A stretch of DNA of 64,000 nt, taken from the NCBI GenBank assembly GCA_016808115.1, contig JAEQBH010000032.1, positions 764,959 through 828,958 on the forward strand, read 5' to 3'. The notes beneath the pieces were generated by a model that was not told where the DNA came from, searched no databases, and saw only the letters and a program-made list of their open reading frames with translations. Shown here in pieces: positions 23,986 to 35,178 of the stretch. Position 1 is the first letter of the stretch. The number at the start of each line of letters is the position of its first letter. The translations under genes were made by a program, and so were the position numbers. This DNA comes from Tetrastigma voinierianum (taxonomy: Eukaryota; Streptophyta; Magnoliopsida; Vitales; Vitaceae).

Positions 23986-26900
23986 GGAATTATAGTGGTA
24001 TCGAGATGGGATAAGAAAGGAATTTAGAGATATGACATCGAGCAGCGGGGTGATAGGGAGCATAGAATAATTCTAAAAAAATGTAGTGACATCTACAAGA
24101 CAAAGTATCGTGTGTGTCGGAGAGTATGCGATAACCTTGTTGAAGTCGAGAATAATCGAGGAAGAGGAAGACACACTTTATGGCTTTGGTTGAAAGCTTG
24201 TCTTGTCCATGAGTAAGAATATGGATAAAACAAACACAACCAAAGACACGAGGGGAAGGCAGAAGAGAGGTTGTAACACCCCAAATTATACCATAGTAGT
24301 TTATTACAGTTTGGGGTATAATGTAAGTTAAAATTTGTATTTTTCGGAAATTTAGTGTAAAGTGGAAAAAATGTTAAAATGGTAAAATGTCACATTAAGG
24401 ACCCAAAGGTCATAACTCAAGAAGATGATATGCTATTGTAAGAATTTAGATAAGTTGATTTTCAAATTGGATGAAGTGGAAGGACCAAATGGCAGGGTTA
24501 AGTGAGCAAAAGTGGAGATAAAACAAAACATGGCCTTATAGAAGAAACATTTCCCATTTGGCTTATAGACTTAGGCTACGAGTTTGGAGAGAACCAAATT
24601 AAGTTTGCTTTCTCTCCATCTTTTAGTTCTATTTGATCAAGTAAAGGAAAATTGAAGAAGTGAAGAAAAGGAAACTAGTTGAAGTGTTCAAGAAGATCAA
24701 GGAATGGAACTTTTGGTATGGATTACTTGTTAGAAATTAACCCTAACTCCCTCTTTGTCTATATTTGGGTTGGGGAAAAACTGCTTTCGACAAAGGCATT
24801 TTTGGGGCTTAAGTCGGTTTGGGGGGTGTTTTCCTTTACTTTGGTTTTGATTGGCAAATTCTGGTGAGAAAAAGGGGCTTGCTAATTTTTGAAAAATCGG
24901 CGCTCATGCCTAGGCGTAGGGCGCTCGCCCTAGTAGGTCTCCGCTGGCGTGGGAACCACCTTTAGAGTGAACAGAGACACGAGATTTTCGAACTTTTTCT
25001 AATCTTGCTGGGCGTAACAATGCCGCTAGGCATAACGATGCCGGCTTAGAGCGACCTATAAATCATGTTTTGTTTTCTCTCTTTCGTTAATCCTAGCAAT
25101 CATCATTGGATTAATGGAGATCCTAATAAGTGAATGAAAATTCATTGCATGTATCTGAGTGATATGAAAATGCTATGAACGCCGCCGAGGTGAGCTTGAG
25201 TAAAGCATTGTTTCTTGCCCTTAGTACTAATGTGATTAAGAACAATAACAACTCGATAATACATATAATTGTATGCTTAAGATCGAATGGTGAATGAATA
25301 GGCATACGATTGGTGCAGCGACACTCTCTGTTTAGTGTGACACTCTGCGATTAGTGCGATGGGACTCTTTATCGATTAACTACGACCTTTCATAACTTTA
25401 TCTTTACGACACACAGTACGTGGGTTGACACGTATTGTGCTTCGGCTTGTATACGTTCGAGTAATGTCTGTACCTTGGGTGCCCTATTGTGCTATGTCCC
25501 TCTGTTAATATTTACGAGGTCTATACAGGGAAACATTTATATGATAAGTATATGAACTGAATGAAGCATAAGAAAACAAAGTAATCGACTGCAATGCTAA
25601 GGCATAAATCCATTATGTTCTGTAGTGTACCTACGGGTACCCTTTGTACAATATTTATGTTCTGTACTCCTACGGGAGATATGAAAATTTTGATATATGA
25701 ACTATTGAATATGTATACTATAATTGAGGACCACTGTTGTGGTCATATATGTTGTCTGTTTTCCCACCAAGCTATAAGCTTAGCACAAGTGTTTCATCTG
25801 TGTAGGTACTGAAGAGGACATCAGGGGCATTCGCATTTACTTGAGGCGACCTGACATTAGGAGTCCACTATATGTGGTTCTGATTGTTTGTAATGTAATG
25901 TATTATCTTGGAGATAGTGCAACTTGTGTAAGTACAAGTAAATGAGACTCAAGAATATATGTACAAGAACATTTAAACACCACTACGGTGGTAGTATTAC
26001 AAGTTATATCTTTTGGAAGAATTCATGGATTTAAGTTATGTCAATATGTACAAGTTTGGATTTATATTTCGAAATGGACCACCAATGTAGAAAATCGGGT
26101 AAAAGTCTGATCGGTGTGGGTCCTATCATTTGCCTAGGGCGGGGATGGGGCATTCTGGAGGTTGGTTTTTGGGAAAAATAATGGAATAAAGGGATTTTAT
26201 CATGTAGGCGATGACATCATATGATTGATCAAGTAATAAAAGGCTAAGGTATCATCCCCCTTAAAATGTTGTGGAACCTTATGATGGAAGAGGAGAGTGC
26301 CAGTGGTTTCAACCAAATGACGGTTCTTGCATTTAGCCACTCCATTATGTTGAGAAGTACTGGCAATGAAAATTGATGAAGAATCCCATGTGAGGACAAA
26401 AAGAGGAGAGCAGTCGAAGTATTCCCTTAGCATTATCACTTTGTAGGATACGAATTGAAGTATTAAATTGAGTTCGAACTTCAGCATGGAACCAGAAAAT
26501 AGAAATAACTATTCGAGTTTTCATTAAAAATAGCCAAGTAGAACAAGAATAATCATCTATAAAAGTAACAAAGTACTGGAACCCCAAGATAGACTCAGTC
26601 CGGGAAGGACCCTAAACATCAGTGTGGACAAGCTCGAAACAAGACTTTGTCCATTGATCTAGGCTCTTGGGAATGCAGGTTGAAGTATGTTCCCTGGGCG
26701 ACATGACTCACGCTCCAATTGAGGATTATTTAAAAATAAGGAACCGTGTAGAGCAAATATTAGGATGACCAAGGTGACTATGAATGGAGAATCCATGGAG
26801 ATTGCAAGCGGTAGAAAGTTTTCCATGGAAGTCTGGCTTGGTGGAAGATGAAGGCTAGGCGAGATGGAAATAGGTCTTAGAGCTCACATCCTATGGCAAT

Positions 26901-27330
26901 CGTCCATCTTGTACTTTCAGATCTTATGTGTGAATTATCGCCAAGGTAATCGAGACAATTGGGTCACGGGGTCAACATTGATAATGTCGGATTAAAGGGA
27001 CAATCGGGAACATAAGGGCCAGTAAGGGGGTATAGAAGGAAAAGGACATGTTGAATCGATTCCTTTAGCCATGGTTTGAGATCTACTAGCTAAAGTAATC
27101 ATAGGTAAAGGTGATGTAATAGTAAGGGAAGAAAAACGATCCTTATTACCAGAAAGATGATTAGAGGCTCCATAATGAAGAATCCAAGGTTCAGATGAAT
27201 GTGAAAGGAAAGTAGAGGCATTATCGGTATGGGAAATAGACTAAATGGATGCAGATTTGGTTGTTGAGTGAGGTGAAGGTACTCCTTATACTCGTTGGGC
27301 TTAAGAATAACTCTTAGAGGTGTGGATGAG
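23986..27330 (-). pseudogene. copia-1 pol remnant, 5' half (protease, integrase)
   Basis: Right to left on the minus strand. Near 27140-27190 is ILHYGASNHLSG, a decayed form of the protease active-site region usually written DSGAS(D/N)H. At about 26580-26345 is the integrase core (YFVTFIDDYSCSTWLFLMK, SIRILQSDNA). At about 26360-26200 is TSQHNGVAKCKNRHLVET, the conserved end of the core. Then, after the solo LTR at 24272-26157, at about 24270-23990, the KATKCVFLG/LGYS-type region continues. That last part repeats what is also present at 22115-22492. The gag region between 27330 and 27920 is not recognisable and seems rearranged. Confidence 0.75.
24272..26157 (+). mobile_element. Solo LTR of the TGTAACACCCC family
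   Basis: It opens TGTAACACCCCAAATTATAC and ends GGGGATGGGGCATTCTG, a mutated form of the GGGGTGTTACA end that would mirror the opening. The pentamer GAGGT occurs at 24267-24271 and again at 26158-26162, a perfect 5-bp target duplication. The interrupted copia sequence (AGAGAGGT...TGGTTT) is seen uninterrupted at 22400-22415, which confirms the insertion point. Length is 1886 bp; no coding domain inside. Related openings occur at 1149 and 43382. Confidence 0.88.
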
Positions 27331-27921
27331 CTCCATTTGACAACCATAGAGACAAAGAAATAAAAAAATTGATCGAATCGACAAAACCAATACTTCCAAA
27401 AAGCAACGGAAACAACTCCCGAGGCTTTAGATATTGTCGTAGAGTGTTGGAAAACACAAAGGGAGAAAGATTGAAACGAAAATCCCACAAGACGGTGTGG
27501 AGAGAAAAATGGGAGCGAATGGCATTTTTGGCAAAGTGGAGAAGCAAGGCGTGGGAGAGGGTCGAGAAGGTCGGTGAAGTTGGTGGAGCATCGTTGTCGG
27601 AAGTGGGCCATTACTTGAGCCGACGCGTGGGAGATGCCGGTCGGAGGAAGTAGATCGCATGGCGGCATGGCGACAACCGACACCCCGGGGTTGTTCTGGG
27701 ATCTGGTCTGATGATCTTGATGGTGTGGTGGTCTGACTAGAGTTGAGACTGATCATTTGAAAGTTTGTTGGAAAATTTTACTCTTGACAGAGATGTTTGA
27801 TGGCGAAGAGTTTCAATGCTTTCTACAATAAGGTGGGGTAATGAAAAGAGTTAACCTTGAATGTGTTGTCGAGTGAAGTACGACAAAACCCTAACCAAAC
27901 CTTTCATGACTTTTGTCTGTA

Positions 27922-28122
27922 TGTGAAATAACAAAAGAAAAAAAACGTTTTTCTTTTTATTGAATGGAAGTGAGACTACATAGTATAGAGGCAGCGTATA
28001 TATCTGAAATAATGGAACAAAAAAGAAACAAAATAAAGTGTAAAAGAAAGAAGGATAATGTACAAAAAAAGATAGGAGATAAACCAAAGAATATTTAGAG
28101 TATATTCTATGATTCTCAACAT
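27922..28122 (-). repeat. copia-1 5' LTR
   Basis: Partner of 19610-19782. It shares TTTTTATTGAATG, AAATAAAGTGTAAAAG and GAGATAAACCAAAGAATAT. It is followed outward by TATCA, which pairs with TATTA at the other end of the element. Confidence 0.8.
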
Positions 28123-28770
28123 ATCACAAATATTGAATTTGTAAGTGCCAATAGCTTTTTGAGCATCTACGTATGCTATTCAATGAGACTTCAGGCATTA
28201 ACTTCGATGGTTTGATTACAATTCATTTGACATCATAGGTAATAACTATTCAAACCCAGCCAAGTTGGACTCCTTTGAACCCAACTGAGCTTATGCATGG
28301 AGGAACCTCGTCCCTCCACAACTGAATAGGTTTACTTGGTCTGGAAAAATGATAGGAAATCAGCTACTGTTTTCCTACAACTTAATTTGCTAAGAACGGA
28401 GGAGAGAAAGACTAAAATTTATACATAGCATATTCAGAATTCTGGCATAACAAACTCTAACAGCAGCTTAAGCCTCTAACCACTTTATTAACTTGGAATC
28501 TGAGACTTCATCGTGTTGTAGGAGGAGGCATTCGGTCTATCAAAGGATCTTGTTTTTCATGGTCCTGGCGCCACTCCCTTCTGTTCCTTCTTTGATTAGG
28601 TTAGATTTGTATACATCTTGCGTTCTCCTTTGCACCTTGTTTTGGTGGGTGTTTTTCCTCCTTTAATTAATTCATTATTCTGATTGCCTTTCAGAAAATA
28701 AACACTGTTCATTCTATCTATGCATCTTATTAGAAATGAGATGAGAAGTGTTATGTCGATAGAATTTCTA
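28123..28770. other. Intergenic stretch before the bHLH exon
   Basis: No second bHLH exon was recognised here. If the neighbouring exon is a gene remnant, this could be decayed intron. Confidence 0.35.
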
Positions 28771-28781
28771 TGTTTGTACAG

Positions 28782-28872
28782 GCTGAGAAAAATGAGCTTC
28801 GGGATGAGAAGCAAAGGTTAAGAAGTTGAAATGGAGAAGCTGGAGCAGCAAGTAAAGCCCTTCAAGCACGAA
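28782..28872 (+). pseudogene. Orphan exon of an ILR3/bHLH105-type transcription factor
   Basis: Subgroup IVc bHLH proteins such as ILR3 regulate iron and stress responses in plants and act as dimers in the nucleus. Seen here: TTTGTACAG, a good 3' splice site, followed at once by codons for AEKNELRDEKQRL. After a one-base shift this continues VEMEKLEQQVK. This is the leucine-zipper-like coiled coil that follows the bHLH domain, and in ILR3-type genes an exon begins at just this residue. The basic helix-loop-helix region and the proline-rich C-terminus were not found nearby, and a stop follows soon after the shift. It is most likely a captured or left-over exon, not a working gene. Confidence 0.7.
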
Positions 28873-28940
28873 AGATGTTAGATGAAATGTCTGCTTCAAA
28901 ATTTTAACAAGCCATGACCGGTCCTAGATGGAGATGGAAG

Positions 28941-29107
28941 AGAGAGGTGGGGGATAAAACTATTTTTTTTTTATAAAAAATTAAAAATTATGGAATGAAT
29001 CAGATAGGGACATGTGGTAAGAGGAGAGAGGTGGGGATAAACTGATTTTTTTAAAAAAATTAAAAATTATGAGGGCCGATTAGATAAGGACAAGTGGCAA
29101 GAGATGA
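28941..29107. repeat. Tandem duplication, unit about 84 bp
   Basis: AGAGAGGTGGGG-AT-rich-CAGATAGGGACATGTGGTAAGAG occurs twice in a row, with moderate divergence in the second copy. A fragment of a third may start near 29103. Function unknown. Confidence 0.75.
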
Positions 29108-30392
29108 GAGAGAGCTCATTAATGATTTTTTTAACTCATTTAACTAGTCATCAATCAATTGAGACCAAAACACGAAGGCATCCAAAAAAATTGGGTTTAT
29201 ACCCGGATATTCGCAAGGTGGGACTAATTAAAGAAGATGAGTGGCGAGATAGTCGTACAGTATTCCTATTTTATTTTACATCTGATGTTCAATTTCCATT
29301 ATTACGATGCATTCGAGGAATGCAGGCATGAGACTTTATGTTTCCCTTCCCAATTACTGTGAGCCTAGACCTTAAACACATAAATTTAACTAGAAGAATT
29401 TGATAAAAATTGGATAAATATTAAAAATAAACTTGTGTGATTGAATTGGTGACAAAATAAGTCAAACTCACATTGAATATTTTTATACTGCATGTGAACA
29501 TTATATGGATGGTAATTAATTTAATCGTTTTTGTACGGGCCAACAGGAATTGTGCTGATTGAGCCTATCGTACATGGGAGGCGATTTAAGTAAATACTGG
29601 CGCCCAGGATTAATTCTTATAAGAGTCGGAAGGGAAGGCAGCAAAGGCTGATAAAACTCTACTACAGAACACAATTGCATTCATAAGAGTCGAACTAAAG
29701 ACCACCATTTAAGCTAGAAAAGACTGATGATCTCTATGATAACCATTCTTTTAATACAAGATCAACAAGGTAATTTATCTGTAATATAATGGATTTTCGA
29801 GTTTGGAAGGATGGATGCTAGGTTCTCTCTTCTTTTGGAAGATAGAATGGATTTAACTTCAAACCACAAATCCAAAATTAAAGGAGTTCACAAACTGTAT
29901 GGGATATGGAAGTATTAATTGATTAATCTAAAAAATAATAATTATAAGTTCTTTTGCACCCTCAAATTTTTATCAAAATACCATTATGAACACATGAAGA
30001 AAGAACCTACATATCCCTTTAAAAACCATGCTTACTAAGGAACATAAACTCAAGCATAATCATTGGGACTCATATAATCCAATTCTGTAATTGACTCAAT
30101 ATTCCATTATAGGGAGTCTACTACACTTCAATATTACACAAGCTTAAAATGAGATAAGAATCTTGGGTTCGTGACCTTTGCATGCTATCACTTGATGAAT
30201 TAGGTTTTATAGTCTAATAAGGTATATGTCTTTATTAAACTCTCGGTGTCTCTATAATGATTAAGTCTCACATCCTTCTATTATATGATCGGTTGATATA
30301 ATTTTAACTCTTAAAATATTATGTCAAATTCTATCAAAAGAGTTTATGTGATGATGGTTTGTGATTAATTCTTGGGATCACTAAAAGGTCAT
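29108..30392. other. Intergenic stretch, nothing firmly supported
   Basis: A 75-codon plus-strand frame at 29104-29331 reads without a recognisable domain. The rest is AT-rich with no repeat ends found. Confidence 0.4.
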
Positions 30393-30817
30393 TTTTAACA
30401 ACCTGACCTAATCATGTAGATATTGTCCGTTTTGGGTCCAAAGAGCCTTCATTGCTTTAAAATACGTCTACTAGATTGAGAGGGGTCCATACTTATATAA
30501 TGACATGAGTTTTCTTCAATATCCGATATGGGATATGACACACACCCCATGTAGACACAAAGCCTTTATTGTATCCCATGAGATTATAGGGTCAAACGGA
30601 CAAACACCTTCTACTGAACCAAATTGAACGGACTCCCGCACTAAGGTCAAGGATTGGTTCTGATACCATTTGTAACGACCCGACTCAACCATGTAGATAT
30701 TGTCTGCTTTGGGTCCAATGAGTCTTCACGGCTTTCAAACACTTCTACTAGATTAAGATGAGTAAATACTTTTATAGTGTCATAAATTTTCTCCTCTATT
30801 CAATGTGGAATGTGACA
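30393..30817 (-). mobile_element. TRIM (terminal-repeat retrotransposon in miniature)
   Basis: Two direct repeats of about 147 bp (30394-30540 and 30671-30817) share CATGTAGATATTGTC, TTTGGGTCCAA and TCTACTAGATT-type blocks. Between them lie only about 130 bp. On the minus strand the inner sequence starts, two bases after the right LTR, with TGGTATCAGAACC, a primer-binding site for initiator methionine tRNA. It ends with ATGGGGTGTG, a polypurine tract, beside the left LTR. Flanks GTCAT and GTCAC look like a 5-bp target duplication with one mismatch. There is no room for coding; it must have been moved by another element's enzymes. Orientation follows from the primer site. Confidence 0.85.
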
Positions 30818-31169
30818 GTCACTGTCACCAATCGCTAATAACCCAAGGGTTCCTTTAAGCATGTTTTGATGATGAAAAGTGAGCAGTGTGTTTTCAAAGT
30901 GAGGTTTCGAGTTTTATAGTTAGATTCAAACCAAAACTTAAGATCACTTAGAAAATATTCAAATGTTACGAATAAATGAATCCTTGAAGACTCATGATGT
31001 TTAGGAACTAATGTAAGATGAATCTTATAGTGCATTGAAAGACGAAGTTTTTTCTAATGCATTTTTTATTTATACCTTGATAGTTTATAATAACCTTTTT
31101 TAAACTATAGTTTAAAAATATCAATCACCTCAAAATGGGTGAATTATGTTTTACACCAAACCCAATTCT
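30818..31169. other. Short spacer between TRIM and gypsy LTR
   Basis: AT-rich, no gene recognised. Confidence 0.4.
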
Positions 31170-31739
31170 TGTTGACATCTTCAGTTCGATGCCGTAGTGT
31201 CAAATCAAATGTCTCCTCTTCAGGTTGTTCCGCAAGAACAAGATGACCGTAGTTGCATCGGGATCTTGTCTAGTCGGTCGCTTATCTTGTGAAGAAAAGA
31301 TTAGCGCTTAGATAATGAAGTTTTATTAATGTCATTAATTTTATTATGGGTGGCCTGGTATTTATAATGGATGATAATGACAACTTTTCTAATTGGATTA
31401 TGATATTTAATAGTATGTTTCCTAGTTGGAGGATGATACAATATTTCTCTCACTGGGTAGGAGATTTTCTTTCCTTATCGTAAACCAACTAATAAGGGAT
31501 AATTGAGGGGTGATAATTGGGGAATATCTTCTACTTTCACGATTGAAGGTGGAGATTGAGTGTTTTTCACTGTCTGATTCAGCCCAGAGCTCTGGCCTTT
31601 TAAAGGGTGAATTGGGCTGCTTGTTTTAGGCTATGTTGGAGGATGTCATCAAGGGCCTATTGCTAAGTCTTGGGCTAGTTTTTAATCCATTTTGAGAACT
31701 GCGTCTTGGGCTTTGTGCGCTTATTATTTGAGCCTGTCA
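31170..31739 (-). repeat. Tat-like element 3' LTR
   Basis: Minus-strand opening TGACAGGCTCAAATAATAAG follows the polypurine tract; it ends in ...TCAACA. It matches 40122-40718 over about 550 bp with small indels. Confidence 0.8.
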
Positions 31740-31899
31740 TTTGCCCCCGACTTTGATTAAGCGAGCATGAGCGAGTTTGTATCGCTTCAGATCGAGGCGT
31801 GATATCACGTGTTCACTTAGGAAGAGTTTGATTAGTTTATTGCTCTTTTTATTGTCTTGCCAATTTAATTTGCTTGGTTTTAAAAGTTTATTCCGCGTA

Positions 31900-34590
31900 T
31901 CGAATTGAGCTACTTGGCTCTTGGGCTATTCTACCTTTTTGGCGCCGAGCTGGCGAGCTACTTGTCTCTGGTGTGCTTGTACGAACTAAGGCTACTTAGC
32001 TCTTGGGCTGTGCGCCTCCGAAGTATTTTATCCTCTTTTGAGCCGAGTTGTCGCTCCCTTGAAGCGAGATGCAAGGGTTTTTGGCCAATTTCCCTTGGCT
32101 CCTTGGCTACTTTACCTTATGACGAAATTTACATGGCTCCTTGGAGGCGGGCTGCAAGGCTCTCTTAGCGGCTGCAAGGCTCTCTTGGCCCGAGGCTATG
32201 AGGCTCTCTCGAACCTAAGCTACATGGCACATTGAAATTGAGTTACATGGCTCCTGAGCTACATGGCTCCTTGGCTACTTGGTCTCCTTGAGTAGTTGTG
32301 CTCTGTAATTTGAGCTACTGGGCTCCTAAGCTACTTGGCTCCGTGGCTACATGGCCTGTTTGAGCTGTTGAGGTCTTGAAAACTGAGCTGCTATTGCTCC
32401 ATGGCTAATCATCACATTTGAAGCGGCTACAGCGGCTATGGCCTTTTGAGCAGTTCGCTCTTAATAGCGAGCTGGCGAGGCTCAGTGGGCTAATGTGCTG
32501 GCGAGATTGCGTGTGGCTGCCATGGCCTTTGTTGACGGTTGAGGCGGCTGTTGTGGCTCAGTGGGCTCATATGCCCTAGGTGAGGCGGCAGACTCTGAGG
32601 CCTTAGTTGGCTTGGTTGAGCTTTTGAAGCGAGTTGTTGTGGCTCGGAGTGGGCTAATGTGCTGGTGGAACCTTCTGTGGCTATATGGCCTTTACGACGG
32701 TCGAGCTCTTGAAAGGCGGGATCTTCGAAGCTGTGGGCTAATGTGTTTGAGCTGAACTAGCTTCGTGGCTATATGGCCTTTTGTTGAGTAGTTGAGCTCT
32801 CGAAAGCTGAGATGTTGTGGCTTCGTGGGCTCATCTGCTTGAGCTGAACTGGCTACGTGGCTATATGGCCTTTTCTAAGCTGTTAAGCTTTTGAAAACTG
32901 AGTTGTTGTTGCTCCATGGGCTAATTTTCCTGAGCTGAACTAGCTACGTGGCTATATGGCCTTTTCTGAGCAGTTGAACTCTTGAAAACTAAATTCATGA
33001 GGCTTAGTGAGCTAATGTGCTGAGCTAAAGCGGCTCCACAGACTCCTGAGCTAGTTGAAGCCGGGTTGAGCTTTTGAAAACTAAGTTGTTGTGGCTCCGT
33101 GGGCTAATCATTTGAGCTGAGCGCTGCCTGGCTATATGGCCTTTTCGACGGTTAGGCTTCTTGAAAGCGAGTGCAGGCTCCGTGGGGCTAATCTGCTGGT
33201 GAAGCTGGCTCTAGGCTCTGAGGCCTTAGTTAGCGATAGTGGTCTTGAGGCGAGGCTGGCGGAGCTCAGTGGCCCTGTCTGCTGGTAGGCCGGCTCTTGG
33301 GCTATAAGGCCTTGGATTAGCCGAGTTGAGCTCGAGGCTGAGAATCAGGTGGGCTGTCTGCTGACTAAGCGGCTCACCTGCTTCCTGAGGCCTTAGTTGA
33401 CCGAGTTGAGCTTTGAAAGCGAGTTGTTACTCACGTGGGCTAATGCGCTGGTTGGGCGGCTGCGTGGCTATATGGCCTTACGACGGTTAAGCTTCTTGAA
33501 GCGGCTCTTGAGGCTCAGTGGGCTAATAATCACAGTGAGCGGCTGCAGCGGCTATATGGCCTTTTAAACGGTTGAGCTCTTGAGCGGCTGGTGAGGCTCA
33601 GTAAACTCATGCTCTGTGGCTATGTGGCCTTTACGGCAGTTGAGCTCTTGGCCAGCTCTTGAGGGCTACGTGGGCTAATGTACCTAAGTTAGGCCGGCTC
33701 CTGGGCTCTGAGGCCTTAGTTGGTAGTTTGAGCTTTTAGCGGTTTGTGTGGCTCAGTGGGCTAATCACTTTGAGTTGAATTATTGCGATGGCTATATGGC
33801 CTTCGGCAGTTGAGCTTCTTGGCCCAGGCTATTGAGGCTCATGGGATAATCTGCCTAAGCCCAGACGCTCTGGGCTCTGAGCCTTAGTTGGCAGTTGAGC
33901 TCTTAGCAATTCTTAGGATTAGTGAACTAATGTGCCTTAATTGAAGCCTTTCTTTGCCTTCTCTTGTGCCTACGAAACGGTTGAGCTCTTAAGCGGCTGC
34001 TTGAGGAGCTCAGGTGGGCTAATGTGCTGAGGCTGACCTTTCTGAGCTATATGGCCTTTACCGAGCAGTTGAGCTCTGTGGCCCAGGTTCTTGAGGCTCA
34101 GAGTGGGCTAATGTGCTGAGGCTGAGCCCAGCTCCATGGCTGTTTACGGCTTGATTGAGCTCTTGGCTTGGCTCTTGAGCTAGTGGACTAATGTCTGTTT
34201 GAATTGGCTCTGGGCTGCAAGCGCCGTTGAGCAGTTGAGCTTTTAAGCGGCTGTTGTGGCCGTGGGCTAATGCGCGAGGCGAATTAGCTGTGGCTATATA
34301 GCCTTTTGGCTTGATTGAGCTTCTTGGCTGGCTTCTTTGGGCTCACTGGGCTCTAAGGCCTTTACGGTATTAGCTGCAAAAGCCCCGAGCTATTGGGCTC
34401 CTGAGCCTTTGAGGCCTTCTGAAATTTCCCATTAGCTCTGTAGTGAAAACCTTGGGCTCCTGGCTGTGAGCCTTCTGGCTGTTAAGCTCACAAGCTTGGC
34501 TCTTGAGCTTTAGGCGTAAGGCCTTCTTGGCTGTTCAAGCTCTGCAGAAGCCCGGCCCTCCCGGGCTCCTGGCGCCTAAGGCCTTCTGTC
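31900..34590 (-). repeat. Tandem array of about 30 diverged units of roughly 90 bp
   Basis: The core GTGGCTATATGGCCTTTT recurs at 32683, 32771, 32863, 32954 and 33134, giving steps of 88, 92, 91 and 180 bases, i.e. a unit near 90 bp. Each unit also has TTGAGCTCTTGAAA, GTGGCTCNGTGGGCTAATGTGC and GAGCTGAACTGGCT. The left edge (from about 31900) is made of shorter GAGCTACTTGGCTC variants. The array lies between gag and the 3' LTR, where pol would be expected. Tandem repeats near the 3' end are known in Tat-lineage elements. All reading frames here are by-products of the repeat. Confidence 0.85.
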
Positions 34591-34599
34591 ACGTCCTTG

Positions 34600-35178
34600 C
34601 TCTAATAAAGTGGGAGACGAATGCGATGGAGAGTTCGTGAGCATGATGAGACGGAGGCGTGGAGTCTTTTAAGCCAGCGATGTTGGGCCTTTAGTGTGAT
34701 ACTTAGAAGGGCTCACATCGTACGAGTCCAAATGCCCATGTAGTTCCATCTAATTTTTGTACGTATTGAGGTGGTCTATGAGGTCTTTTGTCCCGTCGAA
34801 CGTCTCGATCTGTGGCGTCGAACTTTGGGAAGGAAGTGCGGCGCCCGAGAGCGTGAATGGGGATTCAATTTGTTGTACCAGGGCGTCCATGGAGACTAGA
34901 GTTTGATCTTTTACCGCTACCTTCATGTGGCTGATTTCTTGCTAGATGTCCCTGAACCTTTGCTCCCATGACCTCCCCTCGTTGCGATCCTTTCCGGGGG
35001 GTTGGTGAGGATCATGCTCCCTGGTGTGGCTAGTTTCCCCTTCTCTATCTGCTTCCCGACGAGGGTCGAGGTGTCGTTCTCCTTCGGTAACAGGGTTTTG
35101 GGCTTGTTGGGCATGTCGTGTCTCCTGGGGGCGTCGTATTTGCCCGGTGAGTTGTTCTAACTCTTTCAGCAAGTGTTA
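34600..35178 (-). pseudogene. Tat-like gag remnant, main part
   Basis: Gag forms the particle of Ty3/gypsy elements. On the minus strand, two overlapping frames (63 and 76 codons, 35172-34923) cover the charged N-terminal coiled region (RRPQETRHAQQAQNP, REHDPHQPPGKDRNE). Then at about 34900-34860 comes DALVQQIESPF, and at about 34820-34750 PQIETFDGTKD followed by DHLNTYKN. These are the hallmark motifs of plant Tat/Ogre-type gag. After a stop the frame continues with a decayed LKGP..W..RL-like stretch and ends in SPTLLEQ-like codons next to the array. Several stops and frameshifts. Confidence 0.78.

Larger units (their letters stand above)
19610..28122 (-). mobile_element. Composite Ty1/copia retrotransposon (copia-1) with nested insertions
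   Basis: Diverged LTRs of about 173 bp (19610-19782) and 201 bp (27922-28122) bound it. Outer flanks TATTA and TATCA form a 5-bp target duplication with one mismatch. Right to left on the minus strand: 5' LTR, damaged gag zone, protease, integrase, then reverse transcriptase, RNase H, a polypurine tract (GGGGGAGTG) and 3' LTR. It is interrupted by solo LTRs at 22493-23985 and 24272-26157 and by a hAT-like element near 20955-21545. A pol segment of about 375 bp appears twice, on either side of the first solo LTR. The two halves may therefore come from different copia copies joined by recombination. Confidence 0.82.

Noticed and set aside
31905..32755. Plus-strand frames rich in leucine, glycine and alanine within the 90-bp array
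   Set aside because: They follow the repeat units and change frame with each indel; the element is in minus orientation.
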